Positions 41,290 to 53,497 are shown, counted from the first letter of the stretch. The stretch is DNA of 64,000 bases from Dillenia suffruticosa (GCA_033439265.1 JAVTVX010000010.1:1240001-1304000); one strand, 5' to 3'. The notes: a model not told the origin generated them from the letters alone. A program made the numbers and translations.

Positions 41290-41725
41290 TGCCGTATCAA
41301 ATAAATTGTGACTCTCTCCCTGCAATTTCCTGTGCCCCATTTGGGTTCCTTTCATGATTATGCCTCTCAGCATGGTTTGATTTCCTCCGTTCATCTGACC
41401 GAGGAACCTGTTCACACTTCTCACACATTTCTAATTTGCTCGCATCTTTTAATCTTCTCTTGATTTCTTCAAGTTCAAGAGCTTGCTTTAGTCTCTTCTC
41501 ATTTTCTTCTCTCTCATGTGCTTCAATTATTTTCTTCTCACATTCCTTTTTTTCCTGATCCTCCCTTTGCTTTCTTGCATTTTCTTCTTCCTTACATGCC
41601 TCCTTGTGCCTCTTCTCACTTTCTTCCCTTTCATAGGCCTCTCTCAATCTTTTCTCATTCTCTTCCCCGAGCCTCTTTTAGTCTCTTTTCATTTTCTTCC
41701 CTTTCATAGGCCTCTCTTGGATCTT
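41290..41725 (-). pseudogene. Auxilin-like protein fragment (Glu/Arg/Lys repeat region)
   Basis: The minus strand encodes repeated REAYEREENEKRLKEA-type units (also EAHEREENEKRLKQALELEE), the charged coiled-coil repeats typical of plant auxilin-like proteins, which uncoat clathrin vesicles. One frameshift near 41665 splits it (a G-rich slip at gaggctcgggg). No J-domain, start or clathrin-binding part is present, so it is a fragment. Upstream (in its own direction) it joins an LTR end at 41745; downstream lies the CACTA terminus. It may be a captured exon (see findings). Confidence 0.65.
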
Positions 41726-41744
41726 CAGACTCTGATACTAATTT

Positions 41745-42103
41745 TGTTGGACTTGAATTAGATTAGAGAATATCAATATTTTTGGAAATGAAGAGTATAT
41801 GATAAGAATAAGGATATTAACTATATGAATACTCAAGATATATTAGGAAGAGACAAATCTCATTGGATACACATGATGATGACTTCAACTCTCTTCAATG
41901 AATACATAGAGTGACTACTTATTTATAATAGCACTTAGACATACTAAGAGACACTTAATAATCAAACCATGACTCTTTGATATTCTATATTTATTTGACA
42001 TAATAAACTTATGACTCTTTATATGATTTTAGACTCTTTATTTTTCCATACAATAAATACTAAATTAATTATTCTACCATCGCAGACTTATTACAAAAAC
42101 ACA
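41745..42103 (-). mobile_element. Copia-type LTR
   Basis: About 359 bp with TG..CA ends (plus strand tgttggacttg ... aacaca; minus strand ends AAGTCCAACA). The minus strand has a TATA box (ATTATAAATAAG, about 41920-41935). Just past its end, minus-strand TTAGTATCAGAGTC (41727-41740) resembles the initiator-Met primer site TGGTATCAGAGCC with two transitions. It could be a 5' LTR in minus orientation, or a solo LTR (imperfect ATTT duplication at both ends). Confidence 0.5.
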
Positions 42104-42191
42104 ATTTTTGGTCTTCACTCAAGTAAAACTAACATGATCATGACTAGGCTGAAGTCTTTCCCAGTGACACTAGCAGAGGGAAAGTCAGACC

Positions 42192-43507
42192 TCAAATAGA
42201 AATGCTATAGGGTACACCCTTTCCGGTCACACCAGGTTCCGAGAGAGGCTTCAAAAGCTATTAAGGAACAGTTCCAGCCCCATGCCTGTTCCTCAACTCG
42301 GTGTTAGCATTCCTATCATCAATAATCCCTTCCAACTCCTTCAACCTCCCAGTAAACCGCTCGTAATCAGCTTCAATAATTGGGTCGGATGCCCACGATG
42401 GCTCGATCTTCTCCCCTAAATATTCCTCGTCAGGAGAGTGACTAGAGAGCACATTCAAAACAGCCATAACTTTAGTTGCTTGTATTTGAGATGGGTATGT
42501 CATCAGCAAAAACACTTCAGGCTTCTCCAAAAACATTTTCCATCGAGTCTCGGTTGGGCCTCATCGGGCATGTTAACCCGGGCTATAGTGGGCCTGTTCG
42601 GGAAGTAACCCGCATAGTGGTATTGACCAAAGCTGACAAGCTGCATGGTGGCCCCATGGGACCCAAATAATGGCGGTGAGGATCCCAATTAGGTCATCTG
42701 GTGTCTCGAGCTTAGGCCACCACCGTTCATCCTTTTTGTCTGCGTGGCCCTTGGTACGGATCTCCGTCCACCAAGATGGGAGCTCGTGGTCTGATTGAAT
42801 TTGGGCCCGATCCGGGTAGTAGTGGTTGACGTAGTCACTGACCTTGAGACTGTCCCATAATAGTAGACCATCATTAGCAAATGGGTAGTCTTCAATTGCT
42901 AGCTTCAACCCATGTGGTGCTGTTGGATCTTCCACTGCTAACCCTCTATCAGTCATGACCAAATAAAAAATGTTCCTCGTAAGACCATTAAAAAAATTTC
43001 AAAGAAAATACTAGCAATATAATTTGGAAAAAAAAAAAAAAGAAATCAAATGATATAAGTACCTGCTAATAAGGTCTGCTGGTAAAGCCTCTTGATCGAA
43101 CCGCCATGCTTTGTAGGCGACAGAGCTAAGCTCTATAGAATATTTGCCAGATGAGAAAGAGGACTCAATAATACCACCTGCATTGATGAGTGCTATTCTT
43201 GCAAGAGCGCTGATCTCCATTGTGTATCTGAAATGGGGATGCAGCAACCTGTAAATTGGATGCATTGCACTTAATTGCCTATTTGTTGCTATCATGTAGG
43301 GTTCCGTGCAGCAATGAGTTCTTAGCCTGCAAAAGAAAAACCGAACTTATGATTAAAATGCTATATACATTTGCAATGACTAACTCAAAAAATGAGTAAG
43401 GTTTACATACCAATGACTAACAAGTTGGTGAATGCCAGAGTCATGAGCAAGGACATGAATTTTAGCTAGCCTCCAAAGCCAACAAGCTGTGGAACCATGG
43501 TCTGGTG
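42192..43507 (-). pseudogene. Lipoxygenase (13-LOX, chloroplast LOX2-like), 3' half: exons 7b-9
   Basis: Continuation of the gene interrupted at 43507. Exon 7b: 43411 to the insertion, with [12 protein letters not shown] holding two of the iron-ligand His. Exon 8: 43063-43326 ([17 protein letters not shown] .. ALPADLISR). Exon 9: 42945-42192 (AVEDPTAPHGLK .. SSHSPDEEYLGEKIEP .. GVPYSISI, with the terminal Ile ligand). Lesions: a one-base insertion next to the GHHAA iron site, where the Asn ligand codon reads AGC (Ser); a missing Gln-Trp pair after WDSLK; a frameshift after NMPDE; and tandem TAA TAG at about 42266-42271 where Tyr-Glu is expected. Canonical plant LOX oxygenates C18 polyunsaturated fatty acids for jasmonate and volatile synthesis. 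This copy cannot. Confidence 0.93.
43503..43507. other. Target site duplication TGGTG, left copy
   Basis: TGGTG directly before the 5' LTR. An identical TGGTG at 53493-53497 follows the 3' LTR. A 5-bp duplication is standard for Ty3/gypsy integration. Confidence 0.95.
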
Positions 43508-43584
43508 TGTAATACCCAACAAATAAAAAAAAAAAAAAGGGGAAAATTAAAATTAGGGCTTAAAGCCCTAATTCTTCTTCATTT

Positions 43585-43632
<48 letters not shown>

Positions 43633-46531
43633 TCTCTCTCTCTCTCCCTCTCTCTCTCTCCCTCTCTCTCTCTCACTCCGTCTCTTCCTCTCCCGCTGCC
43701 GCCGCCAGCACCGCCGCTCGCCACCATCGCCACCGCACCCAGCCGCCGCCGTTCCTCCCTACTCACGCGAGCGCGCTAGCCGCAGCACCTTCCTCCTCCG
43801 TGCAGCACGATCTCCCGCTGCCATCCTCCGCCAAGCGCGATCGCTGCACCACCGTGAGTGCACCAGTGCACGCGACAACGGCAGCGCGCGCGACAGCACG
43901 CGCGAGCCCAACGCGCGAGCCCAGAGCGAGCCCAGCGCGAGCCCCGCGCGAGCCCCCCGCGAGCCCCGCGCGAGCCCAGCGCGAGCCCCGCGCGAGCCCA
44001 GCGCGAGCCCCGCGCGAGCCCAGCGCGAGCCACCGCGCGAGCCCAGCGCGAGCCCAGCGCGAGCCAGCGCTTGAGCCCAGCGCGAGCCCAGTGTTAGGCC
44101 AGCGCGCGAGCCCAGCGCGAGCCAGCGCGCGAGCCCAGCCCGAGCCAGCGCACGAGCCCAGCGCGAGCAGTGCGCGACCCTCTGCACGAGCCCCTGCGCA
44201 CCTCTGCACGCTTCTGCACTAGCGCCAGCGCGCCCTTGCACGCCTCTGCACGAGCCCCTGCGTGCCCCAGCATGCCCCAGCACGGGCTCCCCTATGCTAG
44301 CGCGCCCTCCAGCACGCCCCAACATGAGCACAGCGCGCTCCAGCGCGCGATCCACTGCTCGAGCGCGCCCCAGCACGAGCGCGAGCGCTCCAGCGCGCGA
44401 CCCACTGCGCGAGCACTTGATCCAGCTCGCGAGCACGAGCCCTAGCCACTGCGGCCTAGTCCGGCACGCGGCCCAGTCCGGCCCGCGGCCCACCAGACCC
44501 ATTAGGCCCGCAGGCCCACCAGGCCGCCAGCCCATCAGCCCGTGAGCCCTCGAGCCCGCAGCCCACGAGCCCGTGACGGCCCGTGACAGTCCGTGAGCCT
44601 CTGCGAAGGTTTTAGACCAAACCGACGGGCGAACGACAGCTAGGTCTGAAACCCGAGAAACCCTAGGTGAGAAAAATATAACCTTTTCAACATTTAAATT
44701 AATTCTATCGAAATTAGGTCGAATTTAGATCGAGAATTATATAATATATTGAAATGTGTGAAATTCAAGGAAAATTAGACAAAAAAATGAGAAATATTAG
44801 AAACTTGACCATTGGTGAGTCAGATGATTCGAATTTGAGGAAACGAGAATCTATAACGAAATTTTGTAAATCAGGTGGTATAAATTTGGAAGGGAAAAAT
44901 TGAAAATCCTTGATTTGGCTTTTATTTGATATTAAATGTTGATAATCTGATTTAGGTTGATCTTTTGGAGAATCGAGCGGTCAGGTCCGATTTGGTTTGT
45001 CAGTAGGGAGTGACTTCTCTCTCGTAAACAGTGAGTGAGACTCTAATCTCTTGCATAAAATAATAAAACTTGTTTTCTGCCGTATTTTCGATAAAACATA
45101 CTTTTGATATGCATTGATCTGACGTATGATATTGAATTTCAAATCCGTTTTGTGATTATTGGAGTGTCTTGATTTATAATTACAATGACTATGCATCCAT
45201 GGTTTGAAATGAAATAATAATTGTGCCATTACTTGAAAATGTATAAATTTCATTTTATACCGTTGCATTGATATGCTGTTTTGAAATGAATCGATGAAAC
45301 ATATTGACACGCAGATTTGAAATGTTTTGATGAACTATGTGGGTTGGATGCCCACTAGTTATGAGATGATGTGATGTTACTTGTGGGACGTTGTGCCCTG
45401 GGACGTTGTGCCCTTGTGATACTATGGGACGTTGTGCCCTTGTGATACTATGATGATTCCGTAGCTACGAAGGGCGTTTGTAGAGGCACGGGTTGCCCGG
45501 ATACGCTTCTGCAGGAGGTATCCGCAAACGTCATTTATTTTAAAGGCTATAGGCGCGGCCGGTTGAACCCACGTAGGGGGAGGACGTGTGTGACGCCACC
45601 GTCTAGCACCGGACGGGGTCCTATACACGTTGATGAGTTGGCCCTAGCGAACTCATGGCCAACGTCGGGGTAGAGAGCGTTTTAAAGTCTATGCATTATA
45701 AAACCCCTGATGCGCCTGTCCTCGGTCACTGTTGACCTTTGCCAGGACCATTTTTGGCTCGCTCTGATGTTACTTGATTTTAAATGGATGCATATATGCT
45801 TGCTATCGTGTGTTTGATTAAATGATTTCAAATTGATAAATATATCATGTTTTGCTGCGAAATGTAAATTTTTGTTTCAAATAATATTATTTGACACTCA
45901 AATTGTTCACCTATACTATTTATGCTTGATATTATCCCCCTCACTCACTGAGTATCTTCCCATGATACTCACCTCTCTCTTTTCTCTCCTCAGACAGGTT
46001 GATTGTGATAGAGCGGCGTTATAGGCTCTAGAGCAGATTTGGTGTTCTGACGGTGAGATTTACTTCTAATTTAGTTTCGACCCTGCGAGATCTTGACATT
46101 GAGGTCCGTAGTTGACCATGTACTTATTTTGGGATGACTGTATAGTTTAACTCTCATATTTCATTTGCATTGAGGCGATTGTACGTATTTGAATGTTACT
46201 TGAGAAATGTGTTATACATTGTATAAATTTAGGTTCGCTCGGTGTGGTGGCTGTTCATGCTCAAATTGGGCATGACAGTAGAGGTCTGTGGCTAGAACTG
46301 ATAGAAACTTATAGCCTTGCATTGTTCTGGATGCTGGCGGTGGTGCGTGTTGATTTTGGAGAGGCCGGGATGGCCATTTATTTAAATTACAGGTTGATTT
46401 TGATTATACAGTTTAATTGTACACGGGAAATCTCCGATTTATGGGGAGGTTCTGTTCGATTTTCTGTAAAAATACAGTTGGCATCCAAGGGCAACGGGCG
46501 GCTGTTCACGATCCCGGTTTGGGGCGTAACA
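43508..46531 (+). mobile_element. 5' LTR of chromovirus 1
   Basis: 3024 bp, TGTAATACCC ... GGCGTAACA. Structures in order: hairpin ATTAGGGCT/AGCCCTAAT (43552-43572), (CT)n tract (43589-43673), a GC-rich 400-bp array of AGCGCGAGCCC-like units (about 43900-44160), a diluted GC-rich zone to about 44600, then AT-richer sequence. gggacgttgtgccct occurs three times (about 45387-45440). Differs from the 3' LTR mainly by transitions (a few percent in stretches I compared) and by array length. Confidence 0.93.
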
Positions 46532-46538
46532 GTTATAT

Positions 46539-46550
46539 TGGTATCAGAGC
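46539..46550 (+). other. Primer binding site (initiator tRNA-Met)
   Basis: TGGTATCAGAGC seven bases after the 5' LTR, a perfect 12-base complement of the initiator tRNA-Met 3' end. Confidence 0.9.
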
Positions 46551-46849
46551 CTCTAGGTTGAGCGCTATATAGGAAGAAAATCTTGAAAATATTCCCGAGT
46601 GTGTTTGCGTTTAAAGTTCTCAATGCATGAGAGTTTCATACAGTCATTTATATCCCTGCATATAGTCTTTGGAATTGAGTTTATCTATTTTAGGGGGTTA
46701 GATACTAATTCTTATCTAACCTAGCATTTCTTCATTTTCAAAGAAGGAACCATTGGAGATGGTTCTTAAATTGATAATTTCATTTATTTTAGGGGGTTAG
46801 TTGAAACTAACCCTAATCCTTGAACAATGCCTAATTAGAATTCTTATAT

Positions 46850-47720
46850 TGCGGAACCATGACGATTACATGGAGCGCTAGATATGTACTCCCTGATTCA
46901 CTTAAAGAGAGCGAGGATACTTCCTCATTTCTGGCGCCCCTTTCGGTGCCGAAGAATACATCCTCAAGGTATGTGTTTTCTCTGGCACCTTTTCAGTCGG
47001 CTATTATACCAACGTCTCCACCATTTACTCTTGATATTTTCGGGTAAGAGTACGAGTGGTACACGGCACATGGGGTCTAGATGTCACCCCATCACCTTTG
47101 ATAGCAATGACGATATCTACGGCTGCGCTTATTTCTCCTACAGTAGTTCTTACTCAAGCGGCACCAAATCGTCCATCGATGGCCGTTCTTCTTACAGTTT
47201 CGAATCTGAGTGATAATAATTGCGCCATACTTAGGTGCATCCCCGAGATGACCCAGCTAGTCATGGTAGCTCGACAGTTGGGATGCACAGATTTTTGGAC
47301 TTGGTGATGCTACGGTAGCAAAGCACTGAGTCAACTGAATCTGACGGATCTTGATAGATCTAGGCTTGCGCGAGGAGTATAGTCTACGAGTAACTAAGAG
47401 ACTATTTGATAGGGAAGCCCTCATGGGAGGCTATTTGCGATGAGGCTATAAACCATTGCGGCAAAGCGATTTCCTAATGGAATTCGACCGCAGATATTTC
47501 ACGGGGTTTTAGCGGGACCATATCCCTGGTGGTTATATCACCAGTCCTAGTGCCATGAGCTAGGCTACTGCTCAGTGACCTTTTCTTTGCCGCATATGTG
47601 ACAAGCACCACGCTCGAATAAATATGTAGAGCACTTATTACATGCTTCCACTATGAGAAGCCGGGATATATCATGAGTTTATGCCCTGATTTGTGACTTG
47701 GAGGTTAGTTGGCTTCGAGT
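46850..47720 (+). pseudogene. Chromovirus 1 gag relic
   Basis: No continuous frame is left. Recognisable parts are a degenerate CX2C-type stretch near 47582-47610 (LCRICDKHHARI) and a decayed zinc knuckle at about 47644-47688, where the expected Cys and His are Tyr (CFHYEKPGYIMSLCP). Frequent stops and frameshifts. The element cannot form particles by itself. Confidence 0.6.
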
Positions 47721-48106
47721 CATCGGAATACACCACATGTAGGACAGCAGGGAATACTTGCGCATTCTAGTAACACTGTTCCACGGACTGTAGCCGGGAG
47801 CAATATAGTATTAGGTTTTCATGAGAGTAGTTGAGGGTGCGGGCCCTTGTGTATGCGATGACTCAGGAGGATGCTCTGGCGAACCTAGATATGATCATGG
47901 GTAATCCTCCTGCGGATCCTTCCGTTTAGAGGTCCTTATGCACTGTTTCTTTTGAAATCGTGTATTTTGTAATGATATGTACAGACATGATTGTTACAGT
48001 ACTAAAGGCTTAACTATTTTGATATACAGGTGTATATCCCTATTCTTTCCGTACTCTTAGTAAATTTTTTTTTATTTTATTTTATTTTATTTTATTTTAT
48101 TTTTTT

Positions 48107-50594
48107 TTGAATCTTGGTGTTATGGAAATACATGGAGTCGACGTTTGTGTTCTTATTGGCACAAGGTCGAACTATTTCTATGTGAGAGTTTCTTTCGCTC
48201 AACAGTCGGATGGGCTTTTATCGTTACTTGATGAGGAGCTATTAGTTGTCGCTCCTCTTGGTGAGCAGTTGGTTAGAGAATTCGTATATAGAGAGTATGA
48301 TGTCATGGCAGGTGGGACAGTGCTGAGAGCAAATCTGATCCCACTGGATATGACAGATTTTGATGCCATCTTAGAGATAGATTAATTGTATACTTATAGA
48401 GTTTCCTTAGACCGTTTTATCAAGAAAGACGATTTATGGAGGCCTGAAGGGCCACCACTGACGTTTGCGAGTGAGAGACGGGTGTTACCCCATGGTATTG
48501 TATTAGTGAGGAAAAACAGACGTAAAATACGTCGGAGATGTATGACAGATCTGACACATATGATCGATACCACCATACAGAATCCGAGACTTGATGAGAT
48601 TCTGGTGGTACAGAAGTTTCCTAAAGTATTTCCCGAGGAGCCACCCAAATTATCATTGATTCGGAAGTTAAATTTTGAGATTGATCTGGCTCTAGGGATT
48701 ACACTTATTTTTATTCCGTCATATAGAATGGTACCATTTGAGCTGAGAGAGCTCAAGATTTAACTACAGAAATTGTTTGATAAATAATTCATCCATCCAA
48801 GCACCACACCTTAGGGTGCTTCGGTATTATTTGTAAAGAAGAAATATAGAACACTTAAACTTGTTATGGATTATTGGCAGTTGACTAAGGTTACTACCAA
48901 GGATTGATATTCATTTTCCCACATCGATGATTTGTTTGATCAGCTTCTCGGTGATAAGGTCTTTTCGAAGATAAATCTTCGATCGCGTTATACTCGGTTA
49001 CGGGTTAGGGTCGAGGATCTGTCCAAAAATCGCATTCCGTATCAGCATGGACACTTTGAGTCCTTGGTCATGCCATTTGGGCTGACCAATGTCTTAGCTG
49101 CATTTATGGACCGAATAGATCGGGTCTTTTATGAATTTCCTAGATCGATTTGTTATCGTTTCCACTGATGACATCCTAGTCAGCTTGCAGAGTGTTGAGG
49201 AGCATGCTCAGTGTCTTCCTCTCAGACGACAGAGAGAGTGCTTACCCCTCTTTATTGGTGGGACTCCGTACCTTAGGAGTCAGTGTGGTTAATGATGTGT
49301 AAGAAGCATCATTAGCCAGGGCAGACCTTGTTCAACCATGTCAGAGACTTCGGATTCCGAGAGAACGGATAGATAGTGTTTGGAGAACGGATTTGTATTT
49401 CAGTTGACATTAATTTCCACAAGGTCATACTTAAGGAGGCACACTCCTCAACGTAAGCATTCATCCGGGTAGTACCAAGATGTATTGGACTATTCGGGAT
49501 AATTATTGGTGGCCTAACATGAAACAAGAAATTGAGGATTTTGTGGCAAGATGTCTAGCTCGCCAACAGGTAAAAGGCCGAGCACTAGCGTTTAGCTGGT
49601 ACTTCACAGCCTTTTTTCCCCATTCTTGAGTGGGAGTGGGAGTATGTCATGATAGACTTCGTAGTAGAGTTGCATCGAACTTTGGCACAGTATGATGCCA
49701 TTTGGGTGATAGCTAATTAATTTACTCGGTTCGTACATTTTCTCCTTAATCACAGCAGAAGCGTGTTGAGCCCAGAATGCAAGAGACTTTAGGCACGCGG
49801 CCTAGTTTTAGTACAGCATATCACCCACAGACAGATGATCAGTCGGAGAGGACCATTTAGACACTCGAGGATTTACTTCGGGTTCGTGTTATGGATTTTC
49901 GGGGTAGTTGGTACAGGCATTTATAGCTGATGGAGTTTGCGTATAATAATAGTTATCAGGCCAGCATCGGCATGCCACCTTATGAGGCACTCTACGGTAG
50001 GAAGTATCGTACCCCGTTGTGCTGGGATGAGGTAGGTGAGAGACGCCTTACCACTGTTGAGCTAGTCGAGGAGACTAAAGAAAAGGTCAGAGTGATCCAC
50101 GAGCGGATGAAAGCAGCCCAAGACAGATAGAGGGCATATGCGGATCGAAGACGCCGACCTTTAGAGTTTGAGGTGGGCGATATGATGTTCTTGAGGATTT
50201 CTCCCTTGAGGGGACTAGTACGACATCGGCAGCGGGGCAAGTTGAGCCCCAGGTACATTGGCTCGTTCCGTATCCTCAGTAGGGTTGGGAGCGTGGCATA
50301 CAGGCTAGAGCTGCCAGATGAACTATCTCGGATCCATAATGTCTTCCATGTATCAGTGTTGAGGAAGTACATCTCAGATCCTTCACACATTTTGGAGCCT
50401 CCGCGATAGAAATGCGAGAGGACTTGAGCTTACCTGTCCAGCCCGTGATTATTTTGGATCGACAGGTCAGAAAGCTACGGAGCAAAGAGATTCCTCTTGT
50501 TAGAGTTTTGTGGAGGAGCAACCAGGTCGAGGAACAGACCTGGGAGCCTGAGGAAGCCATGAGAAGACAACACCCCCAACTTTTCTCTGTATAG
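48107..50594 (+). pseudogene. Chromovirus 1 pol relic: protease, RT, integrase, chromodomain
   Basis: Order seen: retropepsin-like stretch 48107-48385 (active-site DTG degenerate); RT from about 48640 (EIDLALG, YRMVPFELRELK) through VFSKINLRSRYTRLR and VMPFGLTN, with the YxDD box reading STDD near 49165. RNase H is essentially missing (deletion about 49200-49420). A zinc-binding segment (YWWPNMKQEIEDFVARC in shifted frames, 49500-49555) and integrase remnants follow, with MEFAYNNSYQASIGMPPYEALYGRKYRTPL at 49930-50020 and GSVAYRLELP. The chromodomain is 50412-50594 (QVRKLRSKEIPLVRVLW, EEQTWEPEEAM). It is the Tekay-type chromovirus order. Stops are mostly CAG to TAG. Confidence 0.85.
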
Positions 50595-50622
50595 TTTCTT
50601 TTAGTCTCGATGACGAGACTTG

Positions 50623-50641
50623 TTTTTAAGGGGTTAGAAAA
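50623..50641 (+). other. Polypurine tract of chromovirus 1
   Basis: Purine-rich ttaaggggttagaaaa stretch directly before the 3' LTR start at 50642, the expected position for plus-strand priming. Confidence 0.6.
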
Positions 50642-50713
50642 TGTAATACCCAACAAAAAAAAAGGGAAAATTAAAATTAGGGCTGAAAGCCCTAATTCTT
50701 CTTCATTTTCCCC

Positions 50714-50757
<44 letters not shown>

Positions 50758-53492
50758 TCTCTCTTTCCTTCTCTCTCTCTCACTCCGTCTCTTCCTCTCC
50801 CGCTGCCGCCGCCAGCACCGCCGCTCGCCACCATTGCCACCGCACCCAGCCGCCGCCGCTCCTCCCTCCTCACGCGAGCGCACTAGCCGCAGTGCCTTCC
50901 TCCTCCGCGCAGCACGATCTCCCGCTGCCATCCTCCGCCAAGCGCGATCGCTGCACCACCGTGAGTGCACCACCGCACGCGATAGCGGCAGCGAGAGCGA
51001 CAGCACACGCGAGCCCAGAGCGCGAGCCCAGCGCGAGCCAGCGCGTGAGCCCTGCGCGAGCCCAGCGCCAGCCCAGCGTTAGGCCAGCGCGCGAGCCCAG
51101 CGTGAGCCCAGCGCGAGCCCAGCGCGAGCCAGCGCGCGAGCCCAGCACGAGCCAGCGTGCGAGCCGAGCACGAGCTAGCGCACGAGCCCCTGCGCGCCTC
51201 TGCACGCTCCTGCACGAGCGCCAGCGCGCCCTTGCACGCCTCTGCACGAGCCCCTGCGCGCCCCAGCGTGCCGCAGCATGGGCTCCCCTATGCCAGCGCG
51301 CCCTCCAGCACGCCCCAACACGAGCACAGCGCGCTCCAACGCGCGATCCACTGCTCGAGCGCGCCCCAGCACGAGCGCGAGCGCTCCATCGCGCGACCCA
51401 CTGCGCGAGCACTCGATCCAGCTCACGAGCGCGAGCCCTAGTCACTGCGGCCCAGTCCAGCACGCGGGCCAGTCCGGCCCACAGCCTACCAGACCCATCA
51501 GACCCGTAGGCCCACCAGGCCGCCAGCCCATCAGCCCGCGAGCTCGCGGCCCACGAGCCCGCGACGGCCCGTGACAGTCCGTGAGCCTCTGCGAAGGTTT
51601 TAAACCAAACCGACTGGCGAACGACAGCTAGGTCTGAAACCCGAGAAACCCTAGGTGAGAGAAATGCAACCTTTTCAACATTTGAATTAATTCTATCGAA
51701 ATTAGGTCGAATTTAGATCGAGAGTTACATAATATATTGAAATATGTGAAATTCGAGGAAAATTAGACAAACAAATGAGAATATTAGAAACTTGACCATT
51801 GGTGAGTCAGATGATTCGAAATTGAGGAAACGAGAATCTATAACGAAGTTTTGTAAATCAGGTGGTATAAATTTGGAAGGAAAAAATTGAAAATCCCTGA
51901 TTTGGCTTTTATTTGATATTAAATGTTGATAATCTGATTTAGGTTGATCTTTTGGAGACTTGAGCGGTGAGGTCCGATTTGGCTTGTCAGTAAGGAGTGA
52001 CTTCCCTCTCGTAAACAGTGAGTGAGACTCTAATCTCTTGCATAAAATAGTAAAACTTGTTTTCTGCCGTGTTTTCGATAAAACATGCTTTTGATATGCA
52101 TTGATCTGACGTATGATATTGAATTTCAAATCCGTTTTGTGATTATTGGAGTGTCTTGATTTATAATTACGATAACTATGCATCCATGGTTTGAAATGAA
52201 ACAATAATTGTGCCATTACTTGAAAATGTATAAATTTTATTTTATACCGTTGCATTGATATGCTGTTTTGAAATGAATCGATAAAACGTATTGGCACGCA
52301 GATTTGAATGTTTTGATGAACTATGTGGGTTGGATGCCCACTAGTTATGAGATGATATGATGTTACTTGTGGGACGTTGTGCCCTGGGACGTTGTGCCCT
52401 TGTGATACTATGATGATTCCGTAACTACGAAGGGCGTTTGTAGAGACACGGGTTGCCCGGATACGCTTCTGCAGGAGGTATCCGCAAACGTCATTTATTC
52501 TAAAGGCTATAGGCGCGGCCGGTTGAACCCACGTAGGGGGAGGACGTGTGTGACGCCACCGTCTAGCACCGGGCGGGGTCCTATACATGTTGATGAGTTG
52601 GCCCCAGCGAACTCATGGCCAACGTCGGGGTAGAGAGCGTTTTAAAGTCTATGCATAATAAAACCCCAGATGCGCCTGTCCTCGCTCATGGTTGACCTTT
52701 GCCAGGACCATTTTTGGCTCGCTCTGATGTTACTTGATTTTAAATGGATGCATACATGCTTGCTATCGTGTGTTTGATTAAATGATTTCAAATTGATAAA
52801 TATATCTTGTTTTGCTGCGAAATGTAAATTTTTGTTTCAAATGATATTATTTGACACTCAAATTGTTCACCTATACTATTTATGCTTGATATTATCCCCC
52901 TCACTCACTGAGTATCTTCCCATGATACTCACCCCTCTCTTTTCCCTCCTCAGACAGGTTGATTGTGATAGAGCGGCGTTACAGGCTCTAGAGCGGATTT
53001 GGTGTTCTGACGGTGAGATTTACTTCTAATTTAGTTTCGACCCTGCGAGGTCTTGACATTGAGGTCCGTAGTTGGCCATGTACTTATTTTGGGATGACTG
53101 TATAGTTTAACTCTCATATTTCATTTGCATTGAGGCGATTGTACGTATTTGAATGTTACTTGGGAAATGTGTTATACATTGTATAAATTTAGGTCCGCTC
53201 GGTGTGGCAGCTGTTTATGCTCAAATTGGGCATGACAGTAGAGGTCTGTGGCTAGAACTGCTAGAAACTTGTAGCCTTGCGTTGTTCTGGATGCTGGCGG
53301 TGGTGCGTGTTGATTTTGGAGAGGCCGGGATGGTCATTTATTTAAATTACAGGTTGATTTTGATTATACATGTTTAATTGTACACGGGAAACCTCCGATT
53401 TACGGGGAGATTCTGCCCGATTTTCTGTAAAAATACAGTCGGCATCCAAGGGTAACGGGCGGCTATTCACGATCCCGGTTTGAGGCGTGACA
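50642..53492 (+). mobile_element. 3' LTR of chromovirus 1
   Basis: 2851 bp, TGTAATACCC ... GGCGTGACA. Same layout as the 5' LTR: hairpin at 50676-50696, (CT)n at about 50711-50760, GC-rich array to about 51590. It has two, not three, gggacgttgtgccct units (about 52372-52402) and a shorter array, 173 bp less overall. Long open frames through the GC-rich part, on both strands, are by-products of repeats without stops. Confidence 0.93.
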
Positions 53493-53497
53493 TGGTG
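53493..53497. other. Target site duplication TGGTG, right copy
   Basis: Matches 43503-43507. Removing one copy and the element restores continuous lipoxygenase exon 7 reading (..VYTP then DHGST..). Confidence 0.95.

Noticed and set aside
43505-44545. Long overlapping open frames on both strands (up to 258 codons) rich in Ala, Arg, Ser and Pro
   Set aside because: They read through a stop-free GC-rich repeat inside an LTR, in several frames at once. No domain and no start context.
50610-51574. 299-codon open frame and its reverse-strand partners
   Set aside because: Same repeat artefact in the 3' LTR.
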